Origin: a virus
IMG/VR virus record: IMGVR_UViG_3300031963_014654
Location: 1-64,000 of that record
DNA: 64,000 bases
Reading direction: 5' to 3' (one strand)
Part shown: positions 1 to 8,054 of the stretch, one piece after another
Layout of the letters: each line of letters opens with the position of its first letter
Position numbering within the stretch: the stretch's first letter is position 1
Notes under the pieces: generated by a model
Told to the model about the DNA's origin: nothing
What the model saw: the letters and a program-made list of their open reading frames with translations, nothing else
Databases searched by the model: none
Program-made: the position numbers and the translations under genes

Positions 1-364
1 AATATCCTAATCCAAGTGCTGTTACTAATACTGCTGTTGCAATAAGCCATGGAAATGGTTTTTTAGCTTGTATTTCTACTACTTCCAACTGACTACCAGA
101 TTCTAATTCAAAATTTTGAATTGTGGTGCATGGGCTTGCAATACATTGTTGCGCAATTGGCTGCACTACCTGTTTTTTCATTCCTACAAATGATGCTGTT
201 ACATAACTTCCATTTGGCACAAAAAAAGCATACATTCCATTTGCATCGGATTGTGCTCCTGTTGGTGGATTTAATACATTACCATTTGCATCACTAATAT
301 AAATATTAGCACCTGGCAAGGTTTCGCCTGTTTGTTTGTCGGTTATTTTACCTTGTAACTGCAT
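1..364 (-). CDS. membrane-anchored carboxypeptidase-regulatory-like domain protein (partial, runs off left edge)
   Basis: The frame opens at an ATG at 364-362 that overlaps the stop of the upstream gene (TAATG) and stays open to base 1, giving 121 residues. Residues 3-70 read as a CarboxypepD_reg / TonB-plug-type beta sandwich, with GKITDKQTGETLPGANIYI and later DANGMYAFFVPNGSY. This domain is very common in Bacteroidetes surface proteins. A hydrophobic stretch starts near residue 104 (PFPWLIATAVLVTALGLGY) and is probably a membrane anchor. The domain may project from a virion or host membrane and bind protein or sugar; that role is inferred. The 3' end is missing. Confidence 0.7.
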   Translation of the reverse strand, partial: MQLQGKITDKQTGETLPGANIYISDANGNVLNPPTGAQSDANGMYAFFVPNGSYVTASFVGMKKQVVQPIAQQCIASPCTTIQNFELESGSQLEVVEIQAKKPFPWLIATAVLVTALGLGY

Positions 365-852
365 TATTTTTTGTATATTTTATAAGCATAAATACCTGCA
401 ATTAAAATGATGATTATTGGTAAACCATATCTAATTACTTTTGATACATTTGATATTCCACCACCTACATTTTCAACTATATCAACTGCAGCACCAATTG
501 GTTTTACAATTGTACCTGCTATTCCGGAATAAACAACATCGTATAATGCTTGGTTTTTTGAAATATAATCGCGGAATGAGGAATTGAATGATCTACAATC
601 CAATGGCACGCTATCAACAATGTAATTTGAACCAGGTGCATTTCCTCGTCCACCTGCTACAACAGATAAACCATCAAGCCATGCATCAATAAAACGTTCG
701 TTTGCTTTTTGCAATCCGTATTTTTGAACCATTGCTTTGTGCCAATTAACCCACTCGTTACATCCCCAATAATCGGCTGTACCCCAACTATCGTAAAGGG
801 GCGTTACATCGGCATTGATAGTAAAGTTTGAAAATATGCGTTTGTTTGCCAT
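364..852 (-). CDS. tail-anchored membrane protein, putative virion component
   Basis: This gene encodes 162 residues with a soluble N-terminal part containing several W residues near positions 22-37. A single C-terminal membrane span (about residues 138-158, YGLPIIIILIAGIYAYKI) is followed by lysines. No family is recognised. Its layout matches about ten neighbours, so it is probably one of a set of membrane-bound virion proteins. Its stop overlaps the start of the next gene, suggesting coupled translation. Confidence 0.7.
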   Translation of the reverse strand: MANKRIFSNFTINADVTPLYDSWGTADYWGCNEWVNWHKAMVQKYGLQKANERFIDAWLDGLSVVAGGRGNAPGSNYIVDSVPLDCRSFNSSFRDYISKNQALYDVVYSGIAGTIVKPIGAAVDIVENVGGGISNVSKVIRYGLPIIIILIAGIYAYKIYKK

Positions 853-854
853 AA

Positions 855-1097
855 TTATTTTTGTACTAATTCAATTAAAATTGCTTTTAGTTCATCATCC
901 GACAAGCCATCTAATCTACGCTTATCACCAAGGGCTGTAATTTGCTCCTTTAGTTCATCGGTATTCATTGCATTAATTGCAGCAATTGGATCACCACCTT
1001 GGCAACCACAATCTTTTTTAGCTTTTGGCTTAAATACAAAGTATAGTATTGTAATTAATGCTATTCCGATTCCGCTATATATTAGAATTTTTTTCAT
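855..1097 (-). CDS. small membrane protein with N-terminal span and CxC motif
   Basis: This gene encodes 80 residues. An N-terminal span (about residues 4-22) is followed by a KPKAKKDCGCQGG linker and a charged helical tail. The tail, with DELKEQITALGDKRRLDGLS and DDELKAILIELVQK, resembles a short two-helix SAP-like or LEM-like fold; this is only a suggestion. It starts inside the end of the upstream gene and ends 2 bp before the next one. Confidence 0.65.
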   Translation of the reverse strand: MKKILIYSGIGIALITILYFVFKPKAKKDCGCQGGDPIAAINAMNTDELKEQITALGDKRRLDGLSDDELKAILIELVQK

Positions 1098-1233
1098 TGC
1101 TTGTTCCCTCTTTTTTTGATTTGTAAATTAAGTACTTTTGTTTTCCAAACTTGTATCCGTAGTATGCGAGCACTACTATTGTAGGCACGAATACTGCGAA
1201 TAACACGTTTTTTATAACTCTTTTTTTATCCAT
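1075..1233 (-). CDS. very small membrane protein
   Basis: I choose the ATG at 1233 (MDKKRVIKN) over the longer open frame. It overlaps the stop of the upstream gene by one base (TAATG), and the longer start would run far into that gene. The product is 52 residues with one membrane span (about residues 9-28) and a basic tail. It overlaps the next gene by 23 bp. No family is recognised. Confidence 0.6.
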   Translation of the reverse strand: MDKKRVIKNVLFAVFVPTIVVLAYYGYKFGKQKYLIYKSKKEGTSNEKNSNI

Positions 1234-1667
1234 TATTTGAAAGACTTGCAGCACTCTGGCCCCCAAGTTCTTTTATCTTTGCACAAACAATCTGCACCAA
1301 TTTTATCACCTGGTTTGTAGATTTTTCCGCCTGTTTTTATTGCTTTGCAAGTTGATTCATTAACTGCATATCCGTATGCTGCTAATGCTGCTAAAATATC
1401 CTCTAATTCAGATTCAATTCTTTTGATTAATTTAGCTGTCATTCCATCGCCTTTACCTGCATTCATTAAATCAACTAGTTTTCTTAATTGACTAACTAAT
1501 TGGCAATATCTTTTTGCTAATTTATCGGCCCACTTTTGTGATCCTTTTTTAGCAAAAAGTCCTAAAAAATCTGATTTTGATGAATCATCTGATTTCTTTT
1601 TATTCCAGAAATAAATTACTGCAATGATACCTGCGATAATTAAGGCTATTTTTAAATTTTTGTTCAT
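1233..1667 (-). CDS. N-terminally anchored small membrane protein with cysteine-rich C-terminus
   Basis: This gene encodes 144 residues. A membrane span (about 5-21) is followed by a KKK stop-transfer signal, a helical middle (about 45-95) and a C-terminal region with six cysteines between residues 108 and 142 (ADCLCKD, PECCKSF). The cysteines suggest a disulfide-bonded or metal-bound extracytoplasmic tail. Function is unknown; the neighbours suggest a virion membrane protein. Confidence 0.68.
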   Translation of the reverse strand: MNKNLKIALIIAGIIAVIYFWNKKKSDDSSKSDFLGLFAKKGSQKWADKLAKRYCQLVSQLRKLVDLMNAGKGDGMTAKLIKRIESELEDILAALAAYGYAVNESTCKAIKTGGKIYKPGDKIGADCLCKDKRTWGPECCKSFK

Positions 1668-1704
1668 TTTGTTTGTTTTGGTTGTTGGTTATTATTTTGG
1701 TTTA

Positions 1705-2355
1705 TTATGCTTGTACTGTTTTTACAATTGCAAATGTGGTTGCCATTGCTATAAATGCAAATAGTAATACTATTGCCGGGTTACGCTTTACAAAGTTTGT
1801 TGCTCCATCAAAATTGATTGCATTTAATCGGTTTAACCAACCTTTTAAAAACATTCCGTATTTTGTAGGATTGCTATTTACTAAACTGTTACGGTTTGCA
1901 ATTTCGCCTGCTTTTGCAATATCAAATAGTTTTTTTGCATCTGCTTGGTTTATTAAATCGGCTTGCGCAGGCGTTAATGCACTTGAATTAACAGGTATTT
2001 TTGCAGCTCCATAATATGTATTTACATATCCTTTTACACGTTTTAATCCTACGTATCCAGATGCAATAAATGCATCAAAAAAGATATGTGCTACACTTTG
2101 GTTTACAATACGATCGCCTTGAATAACATCCCAATAGTTTTTTTTGTAAATTGCTTTTGCTTGGTCCTTTGTTAAGGCTTTCATTTTTGCAACTGTTGGG
2201 CACTCATTGTAGTAACCTTTGTATGCTATTGCTGAAATTCCGTGGTTTGTACCAATTAAAACTCCATTACAATAGTTTGCTGTATCGTTTGGAAATTGTT
2301 GAAATCCTCCTTCAAAATTAAAAGTTTTGGATGCTATTGCTAAAAAGTCGGCCAT
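1705..2355 (-). CDS. GH108-type muramidase with C-terminal membrane anchor
   Basis: This is a probable peptidoglycan hydrolase cleaving the glycan backbone. The N-terminus reads TFNFEGGFQQFPND; the E-G-G signature is typical of glycoside hydrolase family 108 and the Glu would be catalytic. Residues 1-185 cover the lysozyme fold, including KKNYWD and VAHIFFD. Residues 192-213 form a hydrophobic anchor (AIVLLFAFIAMATTFAIV). Free phage endolysins normally lack such an anchor. A membrane-bound muramidase among virion-like proteins fits a virion enzyme that opens the cell wall at entry, as P7 does in PRD1. Catalytic assignment is from motif only. Confidence 0.72.
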   Translation of the reverse strand: MADFLAIASKTFNFEGGFQQFPNDTANYCNGVLIGTNHGISAIAYKGYYNECPTVAKMKALTKDQAKAIYKKNYWDVIQGDRIVNQSVAHIFFDAFIASGYVGLKRVKGYVNTYYGAAKIPVNSSALTPAQADLINQADAKKLFDIAKAGEIANRNSLVNSNPTKYGMFLKGWLNRLNAINFDGATNFVKRNPAIVLLFAFIAMATTFAIVKTVQA

Positions 2356-2357
2356 TT

Positions 2358-3086
2358 TTATTGTTTAAATTGGTTTATAAAATTTACTATTTCGTGTAAA
2401 CGATTGTTTGATTCGTGATCATCATTCAAAATGTTGGTGAACGTATAAATACATTCCGATTTTGAAAATCCAAGTCCTAAACAAATACGCAATGCATTCA
2501 AATCACAAAATGTTTCGTTTGTATTATCGTATTTCCAATGGCTGTATTCATGTGCTCCAATAACCATTCGTTGCGGAACGGTATATTTTTTGAACATTTC
2601 GCGTGAAATTTGCATTTCGCCACTATTGTGGTCCACGCGTGCTGGTGTTGTTAATTTGCCAAGTTCGGCATCAATAATGTAATCGCTATACACAATGTAT
2701 GGGCGTAATCCTGGTGCACGATATTCGCCTGTAGGTAAATAGCTTGCTTTTTCAGCAAACTTTTGAAGGAATTTGATAAATTCAATATCTTCTTCATCAC
2801 ATTCAACTCCTACCGGATTCAAAAATTCCGAACCCATTGTTTTGATAACGGCATCACCACGTTCGGCATCCGAAAACATTGATATTTTAAGTTTTTTAGG
2901 ACTTAATGGCAATGGAAAGTCCAAACTGAATAAGCCTGGACGATCGGGATTTGCTATTCTATCAAAATAAACGGTATTTTCATCACTTGCATCGGTACCA
3001 ACAATTCGAATATCGCATGGCTTTGCATAAAACAAATCCATGTTAATTACAATTTTCTGATTATCGGTATTTAATACAGGTAACAT
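2358..3086 (-). CDS. HExxH zinc metallopeptidase-like protein
   Basis: This gene encodes 242 residues. The C-terminal third contains GAHEYSHWKYDNTNETFCD, an HExxH zinc site followed about 11 residues later by E-x-x-C-D, which could supply the third ligand. The N-terminal ~100 residues look like a beta-rich domain. No membrane span is evident. It sits 2 bp upstream of the muramidase in the virion-like operon, so it may be a virion maturation protease or an entry enzyme; the context does not decide which. Confidence 0.6.
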   Translation of the reverse strand: MLPVLNTDNQKIVINMDLFYAKPCDIRIVGTDASDENTVYFDRIANPDRPGLFSLDFPLPLSPKKLKISMFSDAERGDAVIKTMGSEFLNPVGVECDEEDIEFIKFLQKFAEKASYLPTGEYRAPGLRPYIVYSDYIIDAELGKLTTPARVDHNSGEMQISREMFKKYTVPQRMVIGAHEYSHWKYDNTNETFCDLNALRICLGLGFSKSECIYTFTNILNDDHESNNRLHEIVNFINQFKQ

Positions 3087-3089
3087 ATT

Positions 3090-3296
3090 TTATTTAAAAT
3101 TTTGGCGAACTTGTGTTACAGTCATTCCTTTTTGCTCTGCAATTGCAAGTGCATTATCTATGCCTGCAGCAAATTCGGTTGTTAATGCTTCTTCGGCTGC
3201 TTGTACTTTATCTGCAATGCTTTTTTCTAATCGTTTTTTTGCAATAAAGTATCCTACTAAGAATGCAATAATTGCCCATACGTATTTGTTTTCCAT
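3090..3296 (-). CDS. small membrane protein with coiled tail
   Basis: This gene encodes 68 residues. A membrane span at about 5-19 (YVWAIIAFLVGYFIA) precedes a charged helix rich in A, E and K. It sits 3 bp from both neighbours. No family is recognised. Confidence 0.62.
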   Translation of the reverse strand: MENKYVWAIIAFLVGYFIAKKRLEKSIADKVQAAEEALTTEFAAGIDNALAIAEQKGMTVTQVRQNFK

Positions 3297-3298
3297 GA

Positions 3299-3760
3299 TT
3301 ATTTACCTGCTTTTGAAGATTGTTTAACTCCGTACCAAACTAATCCACCAACAAGCAATACGCCCACTACAATTCCAATCCAAGCTCCTACGCCTAAACC
3401 TTTTGGTTCTTCGGGCATTGGTGCTGGTGGCATATTTGATGGTGCTACATTTTGTTGCCCAAATAATCCTTGGAAAATTTGACCTGCATTTTGCAAAATT
3501 TGACCTGCACCTTGTACATATCCTACCCATTGCGGAGTACCATCTGCACTTGTTGTTTGTGTCATTTGTGATTGCTTTTGACGAACGCAATCCATAATTA
3601 ATGAATCGGAAGTGGTATTCAACTCTTGTGAACAACGCGCACGAAGTTCAGTTTCGGTAAAATTACTCCATGTTTTTAAGCCAACTTTGTTATTATTAAA
3701 GTTGCTCCATGTTTTTAATCCCATTTGATTTTCTGTAAAATTGCTACAAGTACCACACAT
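3299..3760 (-). CDS. tail-anchored protein with N-terminal SNF repeats
   Basis: This gene encodes 153 residues. The N-terminus carries three spaced copies of a short motif (SNFTENQMGLKTW, SNFNNNKVGLKTW, SNFTETEL). A Gln-rich, glycine-containing middle (VQGAGQILQNAGQIFQGLFG) and a Pro-rich linker (about 113-123) follow. The C-terminal membrane span is about 127-148 and ends in KSSKAGK. The repeats could be short adhesive or assembly peptides. No known family is recognised. Confidence 0.66.
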   Translation of the reverse strand: MCGTCSNFTENQMGLKTWSNFNNNKVGLKTWSNFTETELRARCSQELNTTSDSLIMDCVRQKQSQMTQTTSADGTPQWVGYVQGAGQILQNAGQIFQGLFGQQNVAPSNMPPAPMPEEPKGLGVGAWIGIVVGVLLVGGLVWYGVKQSSKAGK

Positions 3761-3781
3761 GTTTTTATTTGTTTTAGGTTT

Positions 3782-4480
3782 TTACTTTTTTTGACTGTTA
3801 ATTATTTTGTAACCGGCATAAATAATTGCTACTGTTATTAATAATCCAATTACTATTTTTAATGTTGTATTCGATTTTTTTGTTTCTACTGTTGTTGCTG
3901 TTTCTGGTAAAGAAGCTGTTGCTTCTGCAGGCTTTTCGCTTTCAACTTTGTTTGTTTCAACTGCTTTGCTTTCGGCTACCATTGTTGGTTGTAAATCGGC
4001 AAGCATTTGATTCATTTTTTTTAGTGCATTTTCGGCACCTTTTTTACGATTAAGGTTAATTAATTGGCCTGTTGAATCGCATGTAAAAGGCTTCATAATT
4101 ATTAAAGAACAATCGCCAATGGCTAACACTTTTACTTCGCCCGAATAAGTGCCTTTATTGTCTTTTATTTGCACCAATTCGTTTTGTTGAAAATACTTAG
4201 CAAATGGTGTAATTAACTTTGTTATTTTAAAATCAATTGGCTTGTTTCCGTATTTTTCGGAATACTTTTGAAAAGTATCTTCGCCAAAATGATCAATAAT
4301 TGTTTTTTTCCATTTACCATTACCAAACAAGTGGTTTGCGCTTTGTGGCTCTACACTTGTAAATTCAATTGGTGTTGAATAAAAATCTAAATCTACTCGC
4401 GCACCATTAATTCTACGTTTTAATTCCTCAATGTTTTTTTCGGATGTAGTACTAATCCCAATTTTTGAATTTGCTTCCAT
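3782..4480 (-). CDS. tail-anchored membrane protein
   Basis: This gene encodes 232 residues. The first ~150 residues appear globular and soluble. A low-complexity linker rich in A, E, T and V (about 165-205) leads to a C-terminal membrane span (about 208-226) ending in KKK-type residues. The architecture is a soluble domain on a stalk with a membrane tail, as in its neighbours. No homologous family is recognised. Confidence 0.68.
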   Translation of the reverse strand: MEANSKIGISTTSEKNIEELKRRINGARVDLDFYSTPIEFTSVEPQSANHLFGNGKWKKTIIDHFGEDTFQKYSEKYGNKPIDFKITKLITPFAKYFQQNELVQIKDNKGTYSGEVKVLAIGDCSLIIMKPFTCDSTGQLINLNRKKGAENALKKMNQMLADLQPTMVAESKAVETNKVESEKPAEATASLPETATTVETKKSNTTLKIVIGLLITVAIIYAGYKIINSQKK

Positions 4481-4491
4481 TTATTTTGATT

Positions 4492-5076
4492 TTAGGCTGT
4501 TGCTGCTGCTTTTGATTTTTTTCTTATCTTAATAAAAATAATTGTTCCGATAATTAACAATACTACTCCTACAACTGCAAAAACAATCAATTTTGTTTTG
4601 CTTCCAGAAAAAGCCGCTTGCTGTGCTTCCAATTCCTTTAATGCAGCTAATGCATTTGGATCTGTTTTTGCTTTTTCTTTTAATGCCTCTATTTGCTTTT
4701 CAAATAGTGCATTGATTGAACGTTGTTCATTATCAACTTCAATTTTTTTGTTTGCAATTTCAATGTTTTTTAAGTTTGAAATTTCCTGCTTAATGCTTGC
4801 AACTTTAGCTCTTTCTATATCAACATTACGAGGATCCATTAATCCAGCATTTGCTTTCTGAATGTTTTCAGACAAATAACCTTCATGTAAAGCCAATCTT
4901 CTTTCTGCATCTGGCAATTTAACAGTTTCTAATACGCTTAATTCGGATTTTAATCGCTCCAAACGAGTAGTATCAATACCAAAATCCTTTGGTGATGTTC
5001 CTGTTATATTTGAAAATTTAGATTTTCTTGGAATTAAACCTGTTGGTTCTTTAAAAAGTCTATCGTTAGTATTCAT
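4492..5076 (-). CDS. tail-anchored coiled-coil membrane protein
   Basis: This gene encodes 194 residues. A long charged helical region (about 38-158) is a probable coiled coil. The C-terminal membrane span at about 163-183 is followed by KIRKKSKAAATA. It may form an elongated spike stalk or tether. It lies 4 bp from the next gene. No family is recognised. Confidence 0.68.
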   Translation of the reverse strand: MNTNDRLFKEPTGLIPRKSKFSNITGTSPKDFGIDTTRLERLKSELSVLETVKLPDAERRLALHEGYLSENIQKANAGLMDPRNVDIERAKVASIKQEISNLKNIEIANKKIEVDNEQRSINALFEKQIEALKEKAKTDPNALAALKELEAQQAAFSGSKTKLIVFAVVGVVLLIIGTIIFIKIRKKSKAAATA

Positions 5077-5080
5077 TTTG

Positions 5081-5305
5081 TTATTTTTTTTTGTTTTTTT
5101 TGATAATAATTATTATAACTACTGTAATTGCAATAACCCCTAAAACAGTTCCCACTATTGCACCTGTTGAAAAGCCACCGCTTGATTTATTTAATGCTTG
5201 TTGTAATGCTTGCTGTTGTAATAATAATGCTTGCTGGTTTGCTGCTTTTTGAGCATCGCGCTTTGCAATACATTCTTTATTTCCAAAACAAAGTCCTAAT
5301 TCCAT
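5081..5305 (-). CDS. small tail-anchored membrane protein, Gln-rich
   Basis: This gene encodes 74 residues with a Gln/Ala-rich helix (about 18-42), a glycine-rich turn, a membrane span (about 48-68, valine/isoleucine-rich) and a KKNKKK terminus. Its start overlaps the upstream stop by one base. Function is unknown; the overlap and spacing tie it to the virion-like operon. Confidence 0.64.
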   Translation of the reverse strand: MELGLCFGNKECIAKRDAQKAANQQALLLQQQALQQALNKSSGGFSTGAIVGTVLGVIAITVVIIIIIKKNKKK

Positions 5306-5814
5306 TATTTGTTTGCTTTTGCTTGTTTATAAATAATAAATCCTGCAGCAATTACAAGTATGCTTATTACAACAATTGCAATTGTTGTGTTTCTTTTTTT
5401 AGCTTTTTCCTTTTCGGCTGCTAGTGCAAGTATTTGTGCATTTGTAGCTGCAATGGCTGCTGAATTATCTGGTGTTTGAAACGAACCAATAATACTAGCA
5501 ATGCTATTCATAATACCAACTGTTGCTGCGGTATATCCATCTGTCATGTTTGAATAGCTGCCTGCAACCATTTGAGCAAATTCGCCTTGAAATTCTTTTG
5601 ATTTGTTTAGCATATCAACTGTTAATACAGTTAATTCATTTGCACTAATTTTTCCGTATGCAGGAACGCCAAATTTATTTAACAAATCAACTAATTCTTG
5701 TTTTTTGTTTACAACGGCATCGGCAATGTGCTCCATGCCCTTTTGTTGTTCCGGACTAACCAAATATGATTTGCCATCAAAAACTTTAGCTGTATCGCGT
5801 GTAATAATTATCAT
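5305..5814 (-). CDS. tail-anchored membrane protein
   Basis: This gene encodes 169 residues with a soluble helical N-terminal part (about 1-130) and a single membrane span (about 143-162) followed by KQAKANK. Start and stop overlap the neighbouring genes by 1-4 bases, consistent with coupled translation and fixed stoichiometry. No family is recognised. Confidence 0.67.
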   Translation of the reverse strand: MIIITRDTAKVFDGKSYLVSPEQQKGMEHIADAVVNKKQELVDLLNKFGVPAYGKISANELTVLTVDMLNKSKEFQGEFAQMVAGSYSNMTDGYTAATVGIMNSIASIIGSFQTPDNSAAIAATNAQILALAAEKEKAKKRNTTIAIVVISILVIAAGFIIYKQAKANK

Positions 5815-6314
5815 TGTTTAAATATTTTAGAACCTACAAACATTAATACAATTGCTGTTAATGCTAATAATAGGTATTGATTTGTTTTGTGTATTGAACT
5901 TCCTGGCAATTCGGTTGGAGTTGCTTGCTTTTGTTTTTCAATTATTTGTTTTTGAACAAAGGCAATGGTATCGAGTAATTCTATTTTTGATGCTTGATCG
6001 GTTGCTTTACTAAATTGTGTTGTAAGCGATTCTAATTCGGAGTTTAATTGACTTAAATTGTATTGTTTTACGTTTGAAACATAGTTATCAGGAGTAAATC
6101 CCGATTTAGTAACAAACAATTCTTTATCTGGATGAACCGAAATCATTGAATTGATAAATGAATCGCCATATTGTGCTGTTGCATAATCAACCATGGTAAA
6201 GTATTCGGCATGGCTTTTTGGCATTGGTAATGCAAATTGCTGTGTAAGCATTGGCAACACTTCGTTTTCGTTGTGTAATGCTATATAATGGATCGGATTA
6301 AGTGCGTTATACAT
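5811..6314 (-). CDS. tail-anchored membrane protein
   Basis: This gene encodes 167 residues, mostly helical with a Gln/Lys-rich segment (about 105-130) and a C-terminal membrane span (about 147-163). The start region overlaps the end of the capsid-like gene upstream by 8 bp. No family is recognised. The overlap with a capsid paralogue strengthens the case for a virion component. Confidence 0.66.
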   Translation of the reverse strand: MYNALNPIHYIALHNENEVLPMLTQQFALPMPKSHAEYFTMVDYATAQYGDSFINSMISVHPDKELFVTKSGFTPDNYVSNVKQYNLSQLNSELESLTTQFSKATDQASKIELLDTIAFVQKQIIEKQKQATPTELPGSSIHKTNQYLLLALTAIVLMFVGSKIFKQ

Positions 6315-6957
6315 TGTATTTGTTGCATTTAGGATTGCTATCCGAATTAATTAATTCAATTTTTTGAACTCTGTTTGGCTTTGAAGGTTCGGCATTTTCA
6401 ACAATGGAATCATTATTAAGAATGTTTTGCCTTACAATTTTTTGCTTTAATCTTATTACTAATCGAATTGTTGTGTTTCCTTTTATTGATCCACTAATAG
6501 CATGTATTCCATCTATTAACATCCCATTAAAATCCACAATTCGTATATTTTTGTTTGCGCTATATTGATTTTCTGGTTCAATATAGTTTAATGGTTGTAC
6601 TGTTTCTAATTCAACTAATCCTGTTGCCTCTCTCGAAAAGTATGATAAGTTATTATCTAAATTATCGGTATCGGTTGTGGAATAAAGAATTGAATCAATT
6701 ATGTAAGGATTATTATCAACTTCTCTTTTAACCTCGCCATGTGTTGCTCCATTTACATTTACTCTTACGCCTGTTGATGATCCTGCATTATTAGAAAAAC
6801 CATAAATATCGCCACCAAACAAAACATAAGAAAGACTTGTGCTAAGAGTATTTACAATTTCTACAACTAAAATTTTGTTTAACGCTTCAACTGTTTTTTC
6901 GGAAAGCCCTGTAAAATCGTTGATTTTCGTTTCAAATTTGTTTAAGAAATCAATCAT
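6307..6957 (-). CDS. capsid-like protein, paralogue of the 7035-7739 product
   Basis: This gene encodes 216 residues. It aligns by eye along most of its length with the 7035-7739 product. Shared segments include YVLFGGDIYG versus YVVFGNNIYG, AGSSTGV in both, VKRE in both, TDTDNLDNNLSY versus TSDADNLSNTISY, and PLNYIEPENQ versus PLNYQEPENN. The composition is beta-rich with no membrane span. It is probably a minor capsid or vertex protein made from a gene duplication. It lies downstream of a terminator that follows the main copy, so it is expected at lower levels. Confidence 0.65.
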   Translation of the reverse strand: MIDFLNKFETKINDFTGLSEKTVEALNKILVVEIVNTLSTSLSYVLFGGDIYGFSNNAGSSTGVRVNVNGATHGEVKREVDNNPYIIDSILYSTTDTDNLDNNLSYFSREATGLVELETVQPLNYIEPENQYSANKNIRIVDFNGMLIDGIHAISGSIKGNTTIRLVIRLKQKIVRQNILNNDSIVENAEPSKPNRVQKIELINSDSNPKCNKYNV

Positions 6958-6973
6958 TGGTGATTTGTTTTTT

Positions 6974-7005
6974 GAAAAAAAGCCAAAGAAACAAGTTCTT
7001 TGGCT
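6974..7005 (-). terminator. rho-independent terminator after the major capsid-like gene
   Basis: On the minus strand a perfect 10-bp stem AGCCAAAGAA/TTCTTTGGCT (6981-6990 with 6996-7005, 5-nt loop) is followed by a run of T (complement of 6975-6981). It sits between the 7035 stop and the next gene, so it probably attenuates downstream transcription and raises the relative yield of the capsid transcript. Confidence 0.85.
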
Positions 7006-7034
7006 TCTTTATAATTTACTTCCGTTTTTGGATT

Positions 7035-7739
7035 TTAGTAACCTAAAAACTTGCTACGTGTTGCAACATCAGGAGCAGCTACCGCTGTTGGTACAGCTAA
7101 AGGAGCAGAAACTTGTAATTGCAATGGAGCTTGTCCGTTTGGAGCAGGTCTTGAAGTTGTTACGATAACTGAATCATCAGAAGCAGCGTTACGTAAATCT
7201 ACTTTTGTACCTACTGAAAGGATTAAAGTGATTGTAGTACCTGTTTTAATGGTTCCTGTTAAATAACTACCACCATAAATATCCATACCTTCAAAGTCAG
7301 GAATACGAACCAATAAAGATTGGTTGTTTTCTGGTTCTTGGTAGTTTAATGGTGTTACAGGGATTGATTGAAACTTACCTGTTGAATCTTTTTCGATGTA
7401 CGAAATAGTATTCGATAAGTTATCAGCATCGCTAGTTTTGTACTTCGCCATTACCAATTGTGCAGGTGAGTTCGCTGTTTCGCGTTTTACCTGTGCGTGG
7501 CTTGATTCTGAAATTGTAACAGTAACACCTGTAGAAGATCCTGCAGAAGCAGCATCACCATAAATGTTATTACCAAATACAACGTAAGTTGCATCAGCAT
7601 TTGTTGCATTTGTAATTAATACCGTGAAAGTACGGTTTAATTGTTGCAAACGGTTAGCAGGAGCCATTCCGTTACCTCCAAAATTGGAGAAACGTGAAGC
7701 AGATCTAGCTACCAATGATTTGTAAGAATTTGGGTTCAT
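7035..7739 (-). CDS. candidate major capsid protein (single jelly-roll-sized, beta-rich)
   Basis: This gene encodes 234 residues. The basic N-terminal arm (about 1-25, MNPNSYKSLVARSASRF) is followed by a beta-rich core (about 30-185) and a Pro/Ala-rich tail. Two paralogues lie beside it. It has its own intergenic region upstream, a strong terminator downstream and regular codon choice, all typical of a highly expressed capsid gene. Size and secondary-structure character would fit a single jelly roll as in two-capsid-protein membrane viruses such as P23-77. This is inference; no capsid family signature is recognised with certainty. Confidence 0.6.
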   Translation of the reverse strand: MNPNSYKSLVARSASRFSNFGGNGMAPANRLQQLNRTFTVLITNATNADATYVVFGNNIYGDAASAGSSTGVTVTISESSHAQVKRETANSPAQLVMAKYKTSDADNLSNTISYIEKDSTGKFQSIPVTPLNYQEPENNQSLLVRIPDFEGMDIYGGSYLTGTIKTGTTITLILSVGTKVDLRNAASDDSVIVTTSRPAPNGQAPLQLQVSAPLAVPTAVAAPDVATRSKFLGY

Positions 7740-7790
7740 TGTTTTCTTTGTGTTTTTTTTGATTGATGTTTATTTTGCTTTTGAAAATAA

Positions 7791-7892
7791 TTAGCGACCT
7801 AACATTTTGTTTACGCTTGGTTTAACTAATTCTGCAACTAAAATCGCAACTACGATTACACCTGCATACATAAGGGCTGTTTTAAAATTCAT
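7791..7892 (-). CDS. 33-residue membrane miniprotein upstream of the capsid gene
   Basis: ATG at 7892-7890, TAA at 7793-7791. The product has one hydrophobic span (about residues 4-23) and a basic end, KPSVNKMLGR. It lies between a terminator and the major capsid-like gene, in the same transcript as that gene. Small abundant membrane miniproteins are typical of internal-membrane phages. The good frame, A-rich leader and placement support it. Confidence 0.65.
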   Translation of the reverse strand: MNFKTALMYAGVIVVAILVAELVKPSVNKMLGR

Positions 7893-8025
7893 TTTGAATG
7901 GGTTTTTTGGTTTTTAATTTTTTTTGACTATAATAAGTGATGCAAAATTCAGAAAACATTATAAATATGGAAAGTGCTTTTGTTTTACAATTATGTTTTT
8001 TGTAAATAAATAGGCTAAATGGCAC
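7893..8025 (-). promoter_or_regulatory. promoter-containing leader of the capsid transcript (candidate)
   Basis: No gene fits here. A terminator ends at about 8026, so transcription of the miniprotein and capsid genes should restart here. On the minus strand there is a TATAAT at 7963-7958 with TTG motifs upstream. A perfect TAnnTTTG box is absent. The exact promoter is uncertain. Confidence 0.35.
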
Positions 8026-8054
8026 TAAAAAAGCCACATTTTCCAATGTGGCTT
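8026..8054 (-). terminator. rho-independent terminator
   Basis: On the minus strand a perfect 10-bp stem AAGCCACATT/AATGTGGCTT (8031-8040 with 8045-8054, 4-nt loop) is followed by T residues (complement of the A run before 8031). It follows the 8103-8612 gene and separates it from the capsid transcript. Confidence 0.85.
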
